64,000 nucleotides of DNA from Stenotrophomonas bentonitica (GCF_002887735.1 NZ_PKQP01000005.1:248001-312000), one strand, 5' to 3'; shown: positions 47,563 to 59,571, counted from the stretch's first letter. Numbers and translations: made by a program. The notes: generated by a model not told the origin, from the letters alone.

Positions 47563-48953
47563 AGCGCACACCGCTGTCGCTGATCGCCCATTGGGCCGGT
47601 GGCGAGATCCATGGCGAAGACACCGCCATCGATGCGATCAGCAATGACACCCGCACGCTTGCCCCGGGCAGCCTGTACGTGGCGCTGCGCGGCGAGCGTT
47701 TCGATGGTCATGATTTCGCAGCCGACGCCCTGGCGCGCGGTGCTTCGGCGATGCTGGTCGAGCGCCTGCTGGATGTGGCCCTGCCGCAGATCGTGGTTGC
47801 CGACAGTGAGCACGCCCTGGGCCGCATCGCCGCCGGCATGCAGCGCGACCGCGGCACCGAGGTGTTCGCGATCACCGGTAGCAACGGCAAGACCAGCGTC
47901 AAGAGCCTGCTGCTGGCGATTCTGGAGCAGGTGGCACGGGACGACCGCAAGGTGGTCTACGCCAACCCGGGCAACCGCAACAACGAGATCGGCCTGCCGC
48001 TGGCGGTGCTCGATGCGCCGGAAGATGCCGACTACGCCGTCTACGAGATGGGCGCCGGCAAGCCGGGCGATATCGCCTACCTCACCGAGATCGTGCGCCC
48101 GCACTACGCGCTGGTGAACAACATCGCGCCGGCGCATCTGGAGCGCATGGGCAGCCTGCAGGGCGTGGCCACCACCAAGGGTGCGATCTACGCGGCGCTG
48201 CCCTCCGATGGCGTGGCTGTGATCAATGCCGATGACGCCTTCGGGATCTGGTTCGAACAGCACATCGTCGGCCAGCCGTCGCGCTGCCGCGTGCTGCGCT
48301 ACGGCCTGGACCACAGCGCCGATGTCACCGCACGTGCGATCCGTCCGGCCGCGCAGGGCAGCCAGTTCGTGCTGTCCACGCCGCAGGGCGATGCAGAGAT
48401 CACGCTGGGCCTGCCGGGCCGGCACAACATCAGCAATGCCCTGGCCGCTGCCTCGCTGGCGTTGGCCGCAGGCCTTCCGGTGGCGCAGATCGCCGCCGGC
48501 CTGGCCCGCGCCGAGCCGGTCCCCGGCCGCCAGATCGCGCACCAGCTGCCCAATGGCGCGGTGCTGATCGATGACAGTTACAACGCCAACCCCGGCTCGT
48601 TGGCCGCGGCCATCGATGCCCTGGCAGGCACGAAGGAAGAAGGCTGGCTGGTGCTTGGCGACATGCGCGAACTCGGCCCGGACGGCGAGGCGCTGCATGC
48701 GCAGGCCGGCCGCCGTGCGCGCGAGGCTGGCCTGGCGCGGCTGTACACGCTCGGTCCGCTGAGCGCCGCCGCCTCGACCGCCTTCGGTGAAGGCGGCCAG
48801 CATTTCCAGAGCCACCAGGCCCTGGCCGCCGCGCTCGCCACCGAACTGCATGCCGGCGTGCGCTGCCTGGTCAAGGGCTCGCGTGGCAGCGCCATGGACA
48901 CGATCGTCAAAGCGCTGCTCGCGCAAGGAGAGGAAACCCCCAATGTTGCTTGA
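47559..48953 (+). CDS. murF: UDP-MurNAc-tripeptide:D-Ala-D-Ala ligase MurF
   Basis: 464 residues. ATP loop GSNGKTS (107-113), [23 protein letters not shown] and [15 protein letters not shown] are MurF signatures. It adds the terminal D-Ala-D-Ala to complete the UDP-MurNAc-pentapeptide. Overlaps mraY by 11 nt, the longest overlap in the cluster, and the mraY ribosome site lies inside it. Confidence 0.96.
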   Translation: MKRTPLSLIAHWAGGEIHGEDTAIDAISNDTRTLAPGSLYVALRGERFDGHDFAADALARGASAMLVERLLDVALPQIVVADSEHALGRIAAGMQRDRGTEVFAITGSNGKTSVKSLLLAILEQVARDDRKVVYANPGNRNNEIGLPLAVLDAPEDADYAVYEMGAGKPGDIAYLTEIVRPHYALVNNIAPAHLERMGSLQGVATTKGAIYAALPSDGVAVINADDAFGIWFEQHIVGQPSRCRVLRYGLDHSADVTARAIRPAAQGSQFVLSTPQGDAEITLGLPGRHNISNALAAASLALAAGLPVAQIAAGLARAEPVPGRQIAHQLPNGAVLIDDSYNANPGSLAAAIDALAGTKEEGWLVLGDMRELGPDGEALHAQAGRRAREAGLARLYTLGPLSAAASTAFGEGGQHFQSHQALAAALATELHAGVRCLVKGSRGSAMDTIVKALLAQGEETPNVA

Positions 48954-50028
48954 ACTGGCCCGATGGCTGCAGCAGTTGGAGAGCCTGTTCGGGCTGTTCG
49001 GCTACCTGACCCTGCGCGGCATCCTCGCGGCGCTGACCGCCCTGTTCCTGTCGCTGTGGCTCGGCCCGGCGATGATCCGCAAGCTTGCCCAGTTCAAGGG
49101 CGGCCAGCCGATCCGCAAGGACGGGCCGCAGACCCATTTCTCCAAGGCCGGCACGCCGACCATGGGCGGTTCGCTGATCCTGCTGACGATCACGCTGTCG
49201 GTGCTGCTGTGGGCCGACCTGCGCAATCGCTACGTCTGGCTGGTGCTGGCGGTGATGCTGTGCTTCGGTGCGATCGGCTGGTACGACGACTGGATCAAGA
49301 TCGTCCGTCGTGATCCCAACGGCCTGAAGTCGCGCTGGAAGTACCTGCTGCAGTCGATCTTCGGCCTCGCGGCCGGTCTGTTCCTGTTCTACACCGCCGA
49401 TGTCCCGGCGGCGATGACGTTCTACATCCCGATGTTCAAGTCGATCGCGCTGCCGCTGGCCGGCATCAGCTTCGTGGCCATCGCCTACTTCTGGATCGTC
49501 GGCTTCTCCAACGCGGTCAACCTGACCGACGGCCTGGACGGGCTGGCGATCATGCCGACGGTGCTGGTCGCCTGCGCGCTGGGCGTGTTCGCCTACGCCT
49601 CGGGCAACGTGGTGTTCTCCAGCTACCTGCAGATCCCGCAGATCCCGGGCGCCGGTGAGCTGGTCATCATCTGCGCGGCGATCGCCGGCGCAGGGCTGGG
49701 CTTCCTCTGGTTCAACACCTATCCGGCCATGGTCTTCATGGGCGACATCGGCGCGCTGGCGCTGGGCGCGGTGCTGGGCACGATCGCGGTGATCACCCGC
49801 CAGGAACTGGTGCTGGTGGTGATGGGTGGCGTGTTCGTGATCGAGACGCTGTCGGTGATGATCCAGGTCGCCTCGTTCAAGCTGACCGGCAAGCGCGTGT
49901 TCCGCATGGCGCCGATCCACCACCACTTCGAACTGAAGGGCTGGCCGGAGCCGCGCGTGATCGTGCGCTTCTGGATCATCTCGGTCGTGCTGGTCCTGAT
50001 CGGCCTGGCCACGTTGAAGGTCCGCTGA
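48943..50028 (+). CDS. mraY: Phospho-MurNAc-pentapeptide translocase MraY
   Basis: 361 residues (E. coli 360), about ten membrane helices. Conserved loops GWYDDWIKI (Asp pair), [30 protein letters not shown] and [16 protein letters not shown] (His cluster) are all present. It makes lipid I from undecaprenyl phosphate at the inner membrane. AAGGAGAGG is the ribosome site. The stop and the ftsW start share one base (TGATG). Confidence 0.97.
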   Translation: MLLELARWLQQLESLFGLFGYLTLRGILAALTALFLSLWLGPAMIRKLAQFKGGQPIRKDGPQTHFSKAGTPTMGGSLILLTITLSVLLWADLRNRYVWLVLAVMLCFGAIGWYDDWIKIVRRDPNGLKSRWKYLLQSIFGLAAGLFLFYTADVPAAMTFYIPMFKSIALPLAGISFVAIAYFWIVGFSNAVNLTDGLDGLAIMPTVLVACALGVFAYASGNVVFSSYLQIPQIPGAGELVIICAAIAGAGLGFLWFNTYPAMVFMGDIGALALGAVLGTIAVITRQELVLVVMGGVFVIETLSVMIQVASFKLTGKRVFRMAPIHHHFELKGWPEPRVIVRFWIISVVLVLIGLATLKVR

Positions 50029-51356
50029 TGAACGACCTCTCGCGCCAAGCCACCCGCCTGGAAGCCATCGGAGGCCACTTCGACAAGTGGCTGCTGGGCG
50101 CGATCATCGCGCTCACCGGGCTGGGCGTGGTGATGGTCGCGTCGAGCTCGATCGCGTTGATGAGCAGCCCGTTCTACTACCTCAACCGCCACCTGATCTT
50201 CCTGGCGGTGGGTATCGGCCTGGCGATCATCGCCATGCGCACCGAGCTCAAGAGCATCGAGCAGTACAACCAGATCCTGCTGCTGGGCTGCTTCGCGCTG
50301 CTGGTGGTGGTGTTCATCCCGGGCCTGGGCAGCAGCGTCAACGGTGCCCGCCGCTGGATCAACCTGGGCATCTCCAAGTTCCAGACCGTCGAAGCGGTGA
50401 AGGTGCTCTACATCGTGTGGCTGTCCAGCTACCTGGTCCGCTTCCGCGATGAGGTCAATGCCACCTGGCCGGCGATGCTCAAGCCGCTCGGCGTGGCCGG
50501 CGCGCTGGTGGTGCTGTTGCTGCTGCAGCCGGACTTCGGCTCGTCCACGCTGCTGCTGGCGATCACCGCCGGCATGCTGGTGCTGGGCGGGGTCAACATG
50601 CCGCGCATGTCCATGCCGGTGATCATCGGCATGGTCGGCATGAGCGCGCTGGCGATCATCGAACCGTACCGCATGCGCCGCATCACCTCCTTCCTGGACC
50701 CGTGGGCCGACCAGCAGGGCGACGGCTACCAGCTGTCCAACGCGCTGATGGCCGTGGGCCGCGGCGAGTGGACCGGCGTGGGCCTGGGCAACTCGGTGCA
50801 GAAGCTCTATTACCTGCCCGAAGCGCATACCGACTTCATCTTCTCGGTCACCGCCGAAGAGCTGGGCTTCCTCGGCACCTGCCTGATCATCGCGCTGTAC
50901 GCACTGCTGGTCGGCCGCACCTTCTGGCTGGGCATGCGCTGCGTGGAAATGAAGCGCCACTTCTCCGGCTACATCGCCTTCGGCATCGGCCTGTGGATCA
51001 GCATGCAGAGCTTCGTCTCGATCGGGGTCAACCTCGGCATCCTGCCGACCAAGGGGCTGACCCTGCCGCTGATTTCCTCGGGCGGCTCGAGCGTGCTGAT
51101 GACCTGCGTGGCGATGGGCCTGCTGCTGCGCGTCTCCTACGAACTGGATCGCGCCGAGCGCCGCCAGGCCGTGCGCATGGGTGCCGACCAGGAGGGGCCG
51201 CTGCCGGGGGATACGCCCAGGGCCGAGAGCGCCAGTGCGGTCGCCGCAGCGATGCAGGACAGCGGCAACCGCGATGCGGCACCGCGCGACAGTTCCACCC
51301 GTGGCACCAGCCGCATGCAGCAGCGCATCGAGCCGACGCTGGGGAGGATGGGATGA
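50028..51356 (+). CDS. ftsW: Septal peptidoglycan polymerase FtsW
   Basis: 442 residues with about ten membrane helices (SEDS family). Visible motifs are [17 protein letters not shown] (with the catalytic-type Asp), [19 protein letters not shown] and [21 protein letters not shown]. It polymerises lipid II together with FtsI. A hydrophilic tail of about 70 residues (from [10 protein letters not shown]) extends into the cytoplasm. ATGA overlap with murG. Confidence 0.96.
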   Translation: MNDLSRQATRLEAIGGHFDKWLLGAIIALTGLGVVMVASSSIALMSSPFYYLNRHLIFLAVGIGLAIIAMRTELKSIEQYNQILLLGCFALLVVVFIPGLGSSVNGARRWINLGISKFQTVEAVKVLYIVWLSSYLVRFRDEVNATWPAMLKPLGVAGALVVLLLLQPDFGSSTLLLAITAGMLVLGGVNMPRMSMPVIIGMVGMSALAIIEPYRMRRITSFLDPWADQQGDGYQLSNALMAVGRGEWTGVGLGNSVQKLYYLPEAHTDFIFSVTAEELGFLGTCLIIALYALLVGRTFWLGMRCVEMKRHFSGYIAFGIGLWISMQSFVSIGVNLGILPTKGLTLPLISSGGSSVLMTCVAMGLLLRVSYELDRAERRQAVRMGADQEGPLPGDTPRAESASAVAAAMQDSGNRDAAPRDSSTRGTSRMQQRIEPTLGRMG

Positions 51357-52447
51357 GCACGCCTCGTCTCGATCCGTCCCGTCGCCCGGTCATGATCATG
51401 GCCGGTGGTACCGGGGGGCACATCTTCCCGGGCCTGGCCGTGGCCAAGGTGCTGCGCGAGCGCGGCGTGCCGGTGACCTGGCTGGGGGCCGATGGCGCGA
51501 TGGAAACGCGCCTGGTGCCGCAGCACGACATCCCCATCGACACGCTGGCCATCGGCGGCCTGCGCGGCAAGGGCAAACTGGCCCTGCTCGGCGCGCCGCT
51601 GCGGCTGCTGCGTGCGATCCGCGCGGCCGGCTTCCTGATCCGCGATCGCCAGCCGCGTGCGGTGATCGCCTTCGGTGGCTTCGCCTCCGGCCCCGGCGGC
51701 ATCGCCGCGCGCTTGCATGGCCTGCCGCTGCTGGTGCACGAACAGAACCGCGCCCCGGGCATGACCAACCGCGTGCTGTCGCGCGTCGCGCGCCGCGTGC
51801 TGGCCGGTTTCCCGGGCAGCTTCGCCAAACGCGAGGAAGCGGTCGGCAACCCGGTGCGTGCCGAGATCGCCGCGATCACGCCGCCGGATCTGCGCCTGGC
51901 CAATCGCCAGGGCCCGTTGCACCTGCTGGTGCTCGGTGGCAGCCAGGGCGCACGCGTGCTCAACAACGCGGTGCCCAAGGCGCTGGCCGCACTGGGCGCC
52001 GGCATGCCGGTGCAGGTGCGTCACCAGAGCGGCGAGAAGCTGCATGCCGAAGCCCTGCAGGCCTATGCCGATGCCGGCGTGCAGGCAAGCGTGGAACCCT
52101 TCATCGCCGATATGGCCGAGGCGTTCGCCTGGGCCGATCTGGTCGTGTGCCGCTCCGGTGCCTCCACCCTGGCCGAGCTCTGCGCGGTCGGTGTGGGCAG
52201 CGTGCTGGTGCCGTTCGCGGCGGCCGTCGACGATCACCAGACCCGCAATGCGGAGTATCTGGTCGAGCGCGGCGCGGCCGTGTTGCTGAAGCAGGATGAA
52301 ACGCTGGCGACGCAGTTGGAAGGCGTGCTGCGCGATCTGTCCGAAAATTCCGCCCGACGCATGCAGATGGCGAACGCCGCGCGTGCCCTGGCCAAGGTCG
52401 ATGCCGCTGAGCGCATCGCCGACATCATTCTCGAGGAATCCAAATGA
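51353..52447 (+). CDS. murG: Lipid II synthase MurG
   Basis: 364 residues. GT28 fold: [18 protein letters not shown] (N-terminal loop), [44 protein letters not shown] and [23 protein letters not shown]. It adds GlcNAc to lipid I on the cytoplasmic face. Its stop overlaps the start of a 14-codon mini-ORF that leads into murC. Confidence 0.96.
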   Translation: MSTPRLDPSRRPVMIMAGGTGGHIFPGLAVAKVLRERGVPVTWLGADGAMETRLVPQHDIPIDTLAIGGLRGKGKLALLGAPLRLLRAIRAAGFLIRDRQPRAVIAFGGFASGPGGIAARLHGLPLLVHEQNRAPGMTNRVLSRVARRVLAGFPGSFAKREEAVGNPVRAEIAAITPPDLRLANRQGPLHLLVLGGSQGARVLNNAVPKALAALGAGMPVQVRHQSGEKLHAEALQAYADAGVQASVEPFIADMAEAFAWADLVVCRSGASTLAELCAVGVGSVLVPFAAAVDDHQTRNAEYLVERGAAVLLKQDETLATQLEGVLRDLSENSARRMQMANAARALAKVDAAERIADIILEESK

Positions 52448-52488
52448 ACACCGCTACGCGCGCCAGCCTGGCGCGAGGCCGCGCATGA
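52444..52488 (+). CDS. 14-codon mini-ORF bridging murG and murC
   Basis: ATG 52444 overlaps the murG stop as ATGA, and its own TGA overlaps the murC ATG as ATGA. It reads [14 protein letters not shown]. It would carry terminating ribosomes from murG to murC across the only gap in the mraZ-ftsA chain. A coding role for the peptide is not suggested. Confidence 0.4.
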   Translation: MNTATRASLARGRA

Positions 52489-53921
52489 TCCGCCGCCTCC
52501 ACGACACCAACGACCTGGTACGTGCGTTCCCGCGCGTGCACTTCGTCGGCATCGGCGGCACCGGCATGAGCGGCATCGCCGAAGTGATGCTGACGCTGGG
52601 CTATGAAGTGTCCGGTTCGGACAACGCCGACAACGCCGCGACCCGTCGCCTGGCCGGCCTGGGTGCGCGCGTGATGCGTGGCCATTCGGCTGCCAACGTG
52701 CTCGGCACCGACTGCGTGGTGGTCTCCAGCGCGATCCGCGATGACAACCCCGAGCTTATGGAAGCGCGCAGCCAGCGCATTCCGATCATGCCGCGCGCGG
52801 CGATGCTGGCCGAACTGATGCGCTTCCGCCGAGGCATCGCGGTGGCCGGCACGCACGGCAAGACCACCACCACCAGCCTGACGGCCGCGGTGCTGAGCGA
52901 AGGCGGGCTGGACCCGACCTTCGTGATCGGCGGCCAGCTGCTCGCTGCCGGTGCCAACGCCAAGCTCGGCAGTGGCCAGTGGCTGGTGGCCGAAGCCGAT
53001 GAAAGCGATGGCAGCTTCCTGCGCCTGAACCCGCTGGTCTCGGTGATCACCAACATCGATTCGGACCACCTGGAAAACTACGGCAACGATTTCGCCCGGG
53101 TCCAGGCTGCGTTCGCCGAGTTCCTGCAGCGCCTGCCGTTCTACGGCCTGGCGGTGCTGTGCATCGATGATCCGGAAGTGGCCGCGCTGGCCGCGCAGAC
53201 GCCGCGCCATGTCATGAGCTATGGCATGAGCAGCAACGCCGACGTGCGCGCCGAGGATGTGGTCCAGGATGGCCCGCGCATGCGCTTCACCCTGCGCCTG
53301 CCCGAAGGCAGCAGCCACCCGGTGACGCTGGCCCTGCCGGGCGCACACAACGTACTCAACGCCCTGGCCGCCGCGGCCGTGGGCTGGCAGCTGGGCGTGG
53401 CGCCGGAGGCAATCGCACGCGCGCTGGAAAGCTTTGCCGGCATCGGCCGCCGCTTCAACGATCTGGGCATCGTCACCACGCACACCGGTGCCAAGGTGCG
53501 CGTGATCGATGATTACGGCCACCACCCGCGCGAACTGGCCGCCGTGTTCGCCGCCGCCCGCGGCGGCTGGCCGAGCCAGCGCCTGGTCGTGGCGTTCCAG
53601 CCACACCGTTACAGCCGTACCCGCGATCAGTTCGACGCCTTCGCGGCGGTCCTCTCCGAAGTGGACGCACTGGTGCTGAGCGAGGTCTATCCGGCCGGCG
53701 AGGCGCCGATCCCGGGGGCCGATTCGCGTTCGCTGGCGCGCGCCATCCGCGCGCGTGGCCGCAGCGAGCCGGTCGTGGTCGGCAACGCCGCCGAACTGGC
53801 GCACGTGCTGCCCGACGTCCTGCAGGACGGTGACCTGCTGCTGATGATGGGCGCAGGCGACATCGGCTACATCGCCCAGCAGATCGCCGGCGAAGGCTTC
53901 CAGGAGGCCCCGGCGGCATGA
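52485..53921 (+). CDS. murC: UDP-MurNAc:L-alanine ligase MurC
   Basis: 478 residues from ATG 52485, giving [38 protein letters not shown] N-terminal nucleotide binding ([12 protein letters not shown]). ATP loop GTHGKTTTT begins at 122; [11 protein letters not shown] and FQPHRYSRT close the fold. It starts peptide stem synthesis by adding L-Ala. ATGA overlap with ddlB. Confidence 0.97.
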   Translation: MIRRLHDTNDLVRAFPRVHFVGIGGTGMSGIAEVMLTLGYEVSGSDNADNAATRRLAGLGARVMRGHSAANVLGTDCVVVSSAIRDDNPELMEARSQRIPIMPRAAMLAELMRFRRGIAVAGTHGKTTTTSLTAAVLSEGGLDPTFVIGGQLLAAGANAKLGSGQWLVAEADESDGSFLRLNPLVSVITNIDSDHLENYGNDFARVQAAFAEFLQRLPFYGLAVLCIDDPEVAALAAQTPRHVMSYGMSSNADVRAEDVVQDGPRMRFTLRLPEGSSHPVTLALPGAHNVLNALAAAAVGWQLGVAPEAIARALESFAGIGRRFNDLGIVTTHTGAKVRVIDDYGHHPRELAAVFAAARGGWPSQRLVVAFQPHRYSRTRDQFDAFAAVLSEVDALVLSEVYPAGEAPIPGADSRSLARAIRARGRSEPVVVGNAAELAHVLPDVLQDGDLLLMMGAGDIGYIAQQIAGEGFQEAPAA

Positions 53922-54901
53922 ACGCGCTGACCTTCCCGCCACTGCGCCTCACCGACCCGGCCATGTTCGGCCGCGTCGCCGTGCTGCTCGGTGGCACCTC
54001 CAGCGAGCGCAACGTCTCGCTGGATTCGGGCCGCAACGTGATCGAAGCGCTGCGCGCGCGCGGCGTCGATGCGATCGCCGTCGATGGCATCCCGGCCCTG
54101 GCGCTGGCGCTGGTCGAGAAGCGTTTCGACCGCGTCTTCAACATCCTCCACGGCCACAACGGCGGTGGTGAGGACGGCATCGTGCAGGGCCTGATGGAGG
54201 CCTTCGGCGTGCCGTACACCGGCTCGGACGTGCTCGGCTCGGCGCTGAGCATGGACAAGGTCCGCACCAAGCAGGTGTGGATCTCGCACGGCCTGCCGAC
54301 CCCGCGCTTCATCGCGCTGGACCAGGCCTCCGATGTCCATGCCGCCGCGGCCGAGCTCGGCCTGCCGGTGGTGGTCAAGCCGGCCAACGAAGGCTCCAGC
54401 GTCGGCATCAGCCGCGTAGTGGAAGAGGCCGGCCTGGATGAGGCGGTCGCACTGGCGGTGCGCTATGACGGCCAGCTGCTGATGGAGCAGATGGTGGTCG
54501 GCGACGAGTTGACCGTGGCGATCCTGGGCGACCAGGCGCTGCCGTCGATCCGCATCGTGCCCAAGGGCCAGTGGTACGACTACAACGCCAAGTACATCGC
54601 CGAGGACACCCAGTACCTGTGCCCGGGCCTGGAAGGCGAGGACGAGATCGAGATCCGCCGCCTTGCACTGGCCGCGTTCCGCGCTGCCGGTTGCCGCGGC
54701 TGGGGCCGGGTGGACGTGATGCGCGACCGCAGCACGGGCCGCTTCTACCTGCTGGAAGTGAACACCGCGCCGGGCATGACCAGCCATTCGCTGGTGCCCA
54801 AGGCGGCCAGCCAGGCCGGGATCGGCTTTGAAGAGCTGGTCTGGCGCGTACTGGAACAGACCCTGCCGGGTCACGCAGCGCAGGAGAACCGCCACGCATG
54901 A
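53918..54901 (+). CDS. ddlB: D-alanine:D-alanine ligase DdlB
   Basis: 327 residues, ATP-grasp. Motifs are [61 protein letters not shown] and [13 protein letters not shown]. It makes the dipeptide used by MurF. The Tyr/Ser binding pattern is that of D-Ala ligases rather than D-lactate (vancomycin-resistance) enzymes. ATGA overlaps on both sides. Confidence 0.96.
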   Translation: MNALTFPPLRLTDPAMFGRVAVLLGGTSSERNVSLDSGRNVIEALRARGVDAIAVDGIPALALALVEKRFDRVFNILHGHNGGGEDGIVQGLMEAFGVPYTGSDVLGSALSMDKVRTKQVWISHGLPTPRFIALDQASDVHAAAAELGLPVVVKPANEGSSVGISRVVEEAGLDEAVALAVRYDGQLLMEQMVVGDELTVAILGDQALPSIRIVPKGQWYDYNAKYIAEDTQYLCPGLEGEDEIEIRRLALAAFRAAGCRGWGRVDVMRDRSTGRFYLLEVNTAPGMTSHSLVPKAASQAGIGFEELVWRVLEQTLPGHAAQENRHA

Positions 54902-55659
54902 ACGCGGTGCTGCGCATCTTCGTCTGGTTGCTGGCCCTGTCGGTCGTGGCACTGCCCGTGGTGGCGGTGCTCAACGGCTGGGTCGGTGCCGAGCGGTGGC
55001 CGTTGGCCAAGCTGCGTGTGCACGGTGAGTTCAAGCGGGTGCCGGCCGAGCAGCTGCAGCAGGTGGTGCTGCCGTATGCGAAGTCCGGCTTCTTCGCGGT
55101 CAAGCTGCAGGATGCGCAGGACGCCATCGAAACGCTGCCGTGGGTGGAAAGCGCGCAGGTCCGCAAGCAGTGGCCCGACGTGCTGGAAATCACCCTGGTC
55201 GAGCACAAGCCGTTTGCGCGCTGGGGCCATGACCGCCTGCTCTCCGAGCAGGGCAAGCTGTTCGCCACGCCCAAGAAACTGCAGGACCTGGAGCTGCCCG
55301 ACCTGGATGGTCCGGACAGCCAGACCGAAGAAGTGGTGGCGCTCTACAACGATGCGCGCGCGCTGTTCGCGCCGGCCGGGGTGGACGTCAAGCGGGTCAC
55401 CATGGACGCACGCGGCAGCTGGTCGCTGGTGCTGAGCAACGGCACCGAAGTGGTCGTGGGCCGCGACGATGCCCGCTCGCGCCTGCAGCGCTTCGTGCGC
55501 GTGCTGCCGCAGCTGGCCAACCAGGCGGCGCCGATCGAGCGCGCCGACCTCCGATATACCAATGGTTTCACACTGAGCTGGGGTACCCCGGCTCCGGCGA
55601 CGCCGGCCGCACCGGCCGCGCCGGCCAATGTGGCGCACACGACGCAGGACAGGACATGA
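54898..55659 (+). CDS. ftsQ: Cell division protein FtsQ
   Basis: 253 residues. One N-terminal membrane helix (about 5-28), POTRA domain ([20 protein letters not shown] through [28 protein letters not shown]) and beta domain; an Ala/Pro/Thr-rich C-terminal tail. It scaffolds FtsB/FtsL at the septum. ATGA overlaps with ddlB and ftsA. Confidence 0.95.
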   Translation: MNAVLRIFVWLLALSVVALPVVAVLNGWVGAERWPLAKLRVHGEFKRVPAEQLQQVVLPYAKSGFFAVKLQDAQDAIETLPWVESAQVRKQWPDVLEITLVEHKPFARWGHDRLLSEQGKLFATPKKLQDLELPDLDGPDSQTEEVVALYNDARALFAPAGVDVKRVTMDARGSWSLVLSNGTEVVVGRDDARSRLQRFVRVLPQLANQAAPIERADLRYTNGFTLSWGTPAPATPAAPAAPANVAHTTQDRT

Positions 55660-56891
55660 ATCGCAAGGGTGACAAATCACTGATCGTCGGTCTGGACATC
55701 GGCACCTCCAAGGTGGTGGCGCTGGTCGGCGAGTATTCGCCGGGCAATCCGATCGAGGTCATCGGCATCGGCTCGCACGAATCGCGCGGTCTCAAGCGCG
55801 GCGTGGTGGTGGATATCGAATCGACCGTGCAGTCCATCCAGCGTGCGGTCGAAGAGGCCGAGCTGATGGCCGGCTGCGAGATCCGCTCGGTGTACGCCTC
55901 GATCTCCGGCAACCACGTGCAGTGCAAGAACTCGCCCGGCATCGTGCCGATCCGCGACGGCGAAGTGACCTGGGGCGACCTGGATCGCGTGCTGGACGCG
56001 GCCAAGGCGGTGGCGATCCCGGCGGACCAGAAGATCCTGCATGCGATCCCGCGCGAGTACGTGCTGGACGATTCGCAGGAAGGCATCCGCAATCCGGTCG
56101 GCATGACCGGCGTGCGCCTGGAAGTGCACGCCCACCTGGTGGTGTGCGCACAGTCGGCCGCCGCCAACATCTCCAAGTGCGTGCAGCGCTGCGGCCTGCA
56201 GGTCGATGACCTGGTGCTGTCCTCGCTGGCCTCCAGCGTGGCCGTGCTGACCGCCGACGAGCGCGAGCTGGGCGTGGTGCTGGTCGACATGGGCGCGGGT
56301 ACCACCGACCTGGCCGTGTTCGTGCAGGGCGCGATCTGCCACACCGCCTCGCTGCCGATCGCCGGCGACCACGTCACCAACGACATCGCGCACATGCTGC
56401 GCACGCCGACCCCGGAAGCCGAGCAGATCAAGGTGCGCTACGCCTGCGCCCTGGCCCAGCTGGCCACCGCCGAGGAAAGCATCCAGGTGCCCAGCGTCGG
56501 CGATCGTCCGCCGCGCCGGATGCCGCGCCATGCACTCGCCCAGGCGGTGCAGGGCCGCTACGAAGAGATCTTCGAGATGGTGCAGGCCGAACTGCGCCGC
56601 TCCGGTTTCGAGGAACTGGTGCGCGCCGGCATGGTGCTCACCGGCGGCGCTTCGAAGATGGAAGGCGTGGTCGAACTGGCCGAGGAAATGCTGCAGATGC
56701 CGGTACGCGTGGGCATCCCGCAGCACGTCACCGGCCTGGGCGAAGTGGTGGGCAACCCGGTGCATGCCACCGGCGTGGGCCTGCTGCTGATGGGCAGCCA
56801 GATCGAACACCCGCGTCGCCCGTCGCTGCCGACCGGCCGCGCCGGCAGCATGTTCAAGAAGCTCAAAACCTGGTTCCGCGGCGAGTTCTGA
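55656..56891 (+). CDS. ftsA: Cell division protein FtsA
   Basis: 411 residues, actin-like. ATP-binding VGLDIGTSKVVALVGEY, VLVDMGAGTTDLAVF and VLTGGASKMEG. The C-terminal FKKLKTWFRGEF is an amphipathic membrane-targeting helix. It tethers FtsZ to the inner membrane and recruits the divisome. Last of the overlapping chain; ftsZ follows after 280 bp. Confidence 0.97.
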   Translation: MNRKGDKSLIVGLDIGTSKVVALVGEYSPGNPIEVIGIGSHESRGLKRGVVVDIESTVQSIQRAVEEAELMAGCEIRSVYASISGNHVQCKNSPGIVPIRDGEVTWGDLDRVLDAAKAVAIPADQKILHAIPREYVLDDSQEGIRNPVGMTGVRLEVHAHLVVCAQSAAANISKCVQRCGLQVDDLVLSSLASSVAVLTADERELGVVLVDMGAGTTDLAVFVQGAICHTASLPIAGDHVTNDIAHMLRTPTPEAEQIKVRYACALAQLATAEESIQVPSVGDRPPRRMPRHALAQAVQGRYEEIFEMVQAELRRSGFEELVRAGMVLTGGASKMEGVVELAEEMLQMPVRVGIPQHVTGLGEVVGNPVHATGVGLLLMGSQIEHPRRPSLPTGRAGSMFKKLKTWFRGEF

Positions 56892-57171
56892 TCGCGGCCC
56901 GCAACACGCAGTACACATGCAATAAGCGATAAGCAGTTCCCGAAAAATCCACACACCGTCCACGCAACGCCGCAACACCCCGCATCACGACGTACACAGC
57001 AAGCGCATTACCCGGCCACCTGGCCGACCATTGAAGCAGGCAACACCGTCGCGGTTGGCTCTATCCAGCCCGGCATACCAACTACAACTCGCCGGCACGA
57101 CGGTGGGGAGGACAGGAGAAGGATTCTCCGAAGCCCCCGTCCCGCGTAAACGGCAACACGAGGACACGGAC
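56892..57171 (+). promoter_or_regulatory. ftsA-ftsZ intergenic region, likely ftsZ promoter(s)
   Basis: 280 bp without a gene, poorer in G and richer in A/C than its surroundings. The only strong site is the ribosome binding sequence ACGAGGACA before ftsZ. No convincing -35/-10 pair was identified. The length, after eleven overlapping junctions, implies independent ftsZ promoters. Confidence 0.45.
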
Positions 57172-58404
57172 ATGGCGCATTTCGAACTGATTGAAAAGAT
57201 GGCACCCAATGCGGTGATCAAGGTGATCGGCGTGGGCGGCGGCGGCGGTAACGCAGTGGCGCACATGGTCAGCACCAGTGTGGACGGCGTGGAATTCATC
57301 ACCGCCAACACCGATTCGCAGGCCATCAAGAATTGCGGTGCCAAGCTGCAGCTGCAGCTGGGTACCAACGTCACCAAGGGCCTGGGCGCAGGCGCGAACC
57401 CGGAAGTCGGCCGCCAGGCCGCGCTGGAAGACCGTGAGCGCATCATGGATGCCCTGCAGGGTGCGGACATGGTGTTCATCACCGCCGGCATGGGCGGCGG
57501 CACCGGCACCGGTGCAGCCCCGGTCGTGGCGCAGCTGGCCAAGGAGATGGGCATCCTGACCGTCGCCGTGGTCACCAAGCCGTTCCCGTTCGAAGGCCGT
57601 CGCCGCATGCAGGTCGCGCTGAAGGGCATCGAAGAGCTGAGCCAGCATTGCGATTCGCTGATCACGATCCCGAACGAAAAGCTGATCACCGTGCTGGGCC
57701 GCAACGCCACCATGATCCAGGCCTTCCGTGCCGCCAACGACGTGCTGCAGGGCGCCGTGCAGGGCATCGCCGATCTGATCGTGCGTCCGGGCCTGATCAA
57801 CGTCGACTTCGCCGACGTGCGCACCGTCATGTCCGAAATGGGCTTGGCGATGATGGGCACCGGCACCGCGCGTGGCGATGACCGCGCCCAGGCCGCGGCC
57901 GAAGCCGCCATCCAGAACCCGCTGCTGGACGATGTGAACCTGGCCGGTGCCAACGGCATCCTGGTCAACATCACCGCCGGCGCCGACTTCACGATGGCCG
58001 AGTTCGACGAGATCGGCCGCACCATCGATGGCTTCGCCTCCGAAGATGCCACCGTGGTCGTGGGTACCGTGCTGGACCCGGACATGCAGGACGAAGTCCG
58101 CGTGACCGTGGTCGCCACCGGCCTGAACCGTGCCGTCACCGCCAAGACCCAGCGTCCGGGCGAGCGCGCACCGATCAAGCTGGTCCGCAACGCCACCACC
58201 GGCCAGCCGGAGTTCGGCGAATTCGACAACGGCGGCGATGCGGTCTCCAAGGCCGTCGGCGGGATGGGCATGGGCATGGGCCTGCGTCGTCCCAGCGCCG
58301 ACACCGTGGCACCGTCGGCTCCGAGCGCTTCGGGTCCGGCCGCCGCTGAGCTGCCCAACGATTACCTGGACATCCCGGCGTTCCTGCGCCGCCAGGCGGA
58401 CTGA
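57172..58404 (+). CDS. ftsZ: Cell division GTPase FtsZ
   Basis: 410 residues from ATG 57172 with a good ribosome site; the in-frame GTG/ATG codons further upstream give non-conserved residues. Tubulin signature GGGTGTGA at 108-115, [10 protein letters not shown] near the N-terminus, [15 protein letters not shown] and a variable linker (about 320-390). The conserved C-terminal peptide [12 protein letters not shown] binds FtsA/ZipA. It forms the Z-ring. Confidence 0.98.
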   Translation: MAHFELIEKMAPNAVIKVIGVGGGGGNAVAHMVSTSVDGVEFITANTDSQAIKNCGAKLQLQLGTNVTKGLGAGANPEVGRQAALEDRERIMDALQGADMVFITAGMGGGTGTGAAPVVAQLAKEMGILTVAVVTKPFPFEGRRRMQVALKGIEELSQHCDSLITIPNEKLITVLGRNATMIQAFRAANDVLQGAVQGIADLIVRPGLINVDFADVRTVMSEMGLAMMGTGTARGDDRAQAAAEAAIQNPLLDDVNLAGANGILVNITAGADFTMAEFDEIGRTIDGFASEDATVVVGTVLDPDMQDEVRVTVVATGLNRAVTAKTQRPGERAPIKLVRNATTGQPEFGEFDNGGDAVSKAVGGMGMGMGLRRPSADTVAPSAPSASGPAAAELPNDYLDIPAFLRRQAD

Positions 58405-58414
58405 GTAACGCTGG

Positions 58415-58482
58415 CCGGGGCCTTGTCCTCCCCGGTAAGCACCTCCATGTCCCATGCTGCCGGGCCAGGATCGGCCCGGCAG
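58415..58482 (+). terminator. Two hairpins after ftsZ
   Basis: CCGGGG/CCCCGG (58415-58435) and a perfect 10-bp stem CTGCCGGGCC/GGCCCGGCAG (58457-58482, 6-nt loop). Neither is followed by a T-run, so termination may be Rho-assisted or partial before lpxC. Confidence 0.45.
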
Positions 58483-58620
58483 TCTGACCGCCGTCGTGCA
58501 TCGCGCACGTCCGGGCAGTGCTGTCGACGCACCACGGTTCACGGAAGGGACAGCGGTAGTGCGTGTTATTCTTGTTTGTCACAGCCGCGCTGACCGCGCG
58601 CTTTCTGGTCCTGCCCCCCG

Positions 58621-59532
58621 ATGATCCCGCAACGCACCCTCAAGAACACGATCCGCGCCACCGGCGTCGGCCTTCACAGCGGTGACAAGGTCTACATGAC
58701 CCTGCGCCCGGCCCCGGTCAACCATGGCATCGTGTTCCGCCGCGTCGATATGGACCCGGTGGTGGAAGTGCCCGCGCGTGCGGACCTGGTCACCGAAGTC
58801 ACGCTGTGCACCGGCCTGACCTACCACGAGGCCAAGATCCAGACCGTCGAACACCTGATGTCGGCCCTGGCCGGCCTGGGTGTGGACAACATCATCGTGG
58901 AGCTGTCCTCGGCCGAGCTGCCGATCATGGACGGTTCCTCCGGCCCGTTCGTGTTCCTGCTGCAGTCGGCGGGCATCGCCGAACAGGACGCGCCGAAACG
59001 CTTCATCCGCATTCTCAAGACGGTGGAAGTCACCGATGGCGACAAGGTCGCCCGCTTCGAGCCGTACGAAGGCTACAAGCTCGGCTTCACCATCCAGTTC
59101 AACCACCCGATGATCCCGGCCAAGCAGTCGCGCGCGGAAATCGAGTTCTCGACCCTGGCCTACACCAAGGAAATCTCCCGCGCCCGGACCTTCGGCTTCA
59201 TGCGGGATCTGGAATACATGCGCGAGCGCAACCTGGGCCTGGGCGGTTCGATGGACAACGCCATCGTGCTCGACGAGTTCCGCGTGCTCAACGACGACGG
59301 CCTGCGCTACGCCGACGAGTTCGTGCGCCACAAGATCCTCGACGCGATCGGCGATCTGTACCTGGCCGGTGGCCAGGTGCTCGGCGCTTACGAGGGCTTC
59401 AAGTCCGGCCATGCGCTCAACAACAAGCTGGTACGCGCCCTGCTGGCCGATGCCAGCGCGTGGGAGTGGGTCAGCTACGAGTCGCCTACGGTCGAGGCCC
59501 CCGTCGTCTATGGTCTGCCGGCCTACGCCTGA
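58621..59532 (+). CDS. lpxC: UDP-3-O-acyl-GlcNAc deacetylase LpxC
   Basis: 303 residues. Zinc ligands His78 (TVEHLMSAL), His237 and Asp241 (HKILD); catalytic His264 in KSGHALNN. It catalyses the committed step of lipid A synthesis. Transcribed after ftsZ but separated by 216 bp with hairpins and a possible -10 (TATTCT, 58567), so it may have its own promoter. Downstream is a strong terminator. Confidence 0.97.
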   Translation: MIPQRTLKNTIRATGVGLHSGDKVYMTLRPAPVNHGIVFRRVDMDPVVEVPARADLVTEVTLCTGLTYHEAKIQTVEHLMSALAGLGVDNIIVELSSAELPIMDGSSGPFVFLLQSAGIAEQDAPKRFIRILKTVEVTDGDKVARFEPYEGYKLGFTIQFNHPMIPAKQSRAEIEFSTLAYTKEISRARTFGFMRDLEYMRERNLGLGGSMDNAIVLDEFRVLNDDGLRYADEFVRHKILDAIGDLYLAGGQVLGAYEGFKSGHALNNKLVRALLADASAWEWVSYESPTVEAPVVYGLPAYA

Positions 59533-59571
59533 GCCAGGTTCTGGCCAACCCATTGATCTGAAAGAAAATAG

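Noticed and set aside
57031..57171. N-terminal extension of FtsZ
   Set aside because: The extra 47 residues are not FtsZ-like. ATG 57172 has the ribosome site and yields the conserved start.
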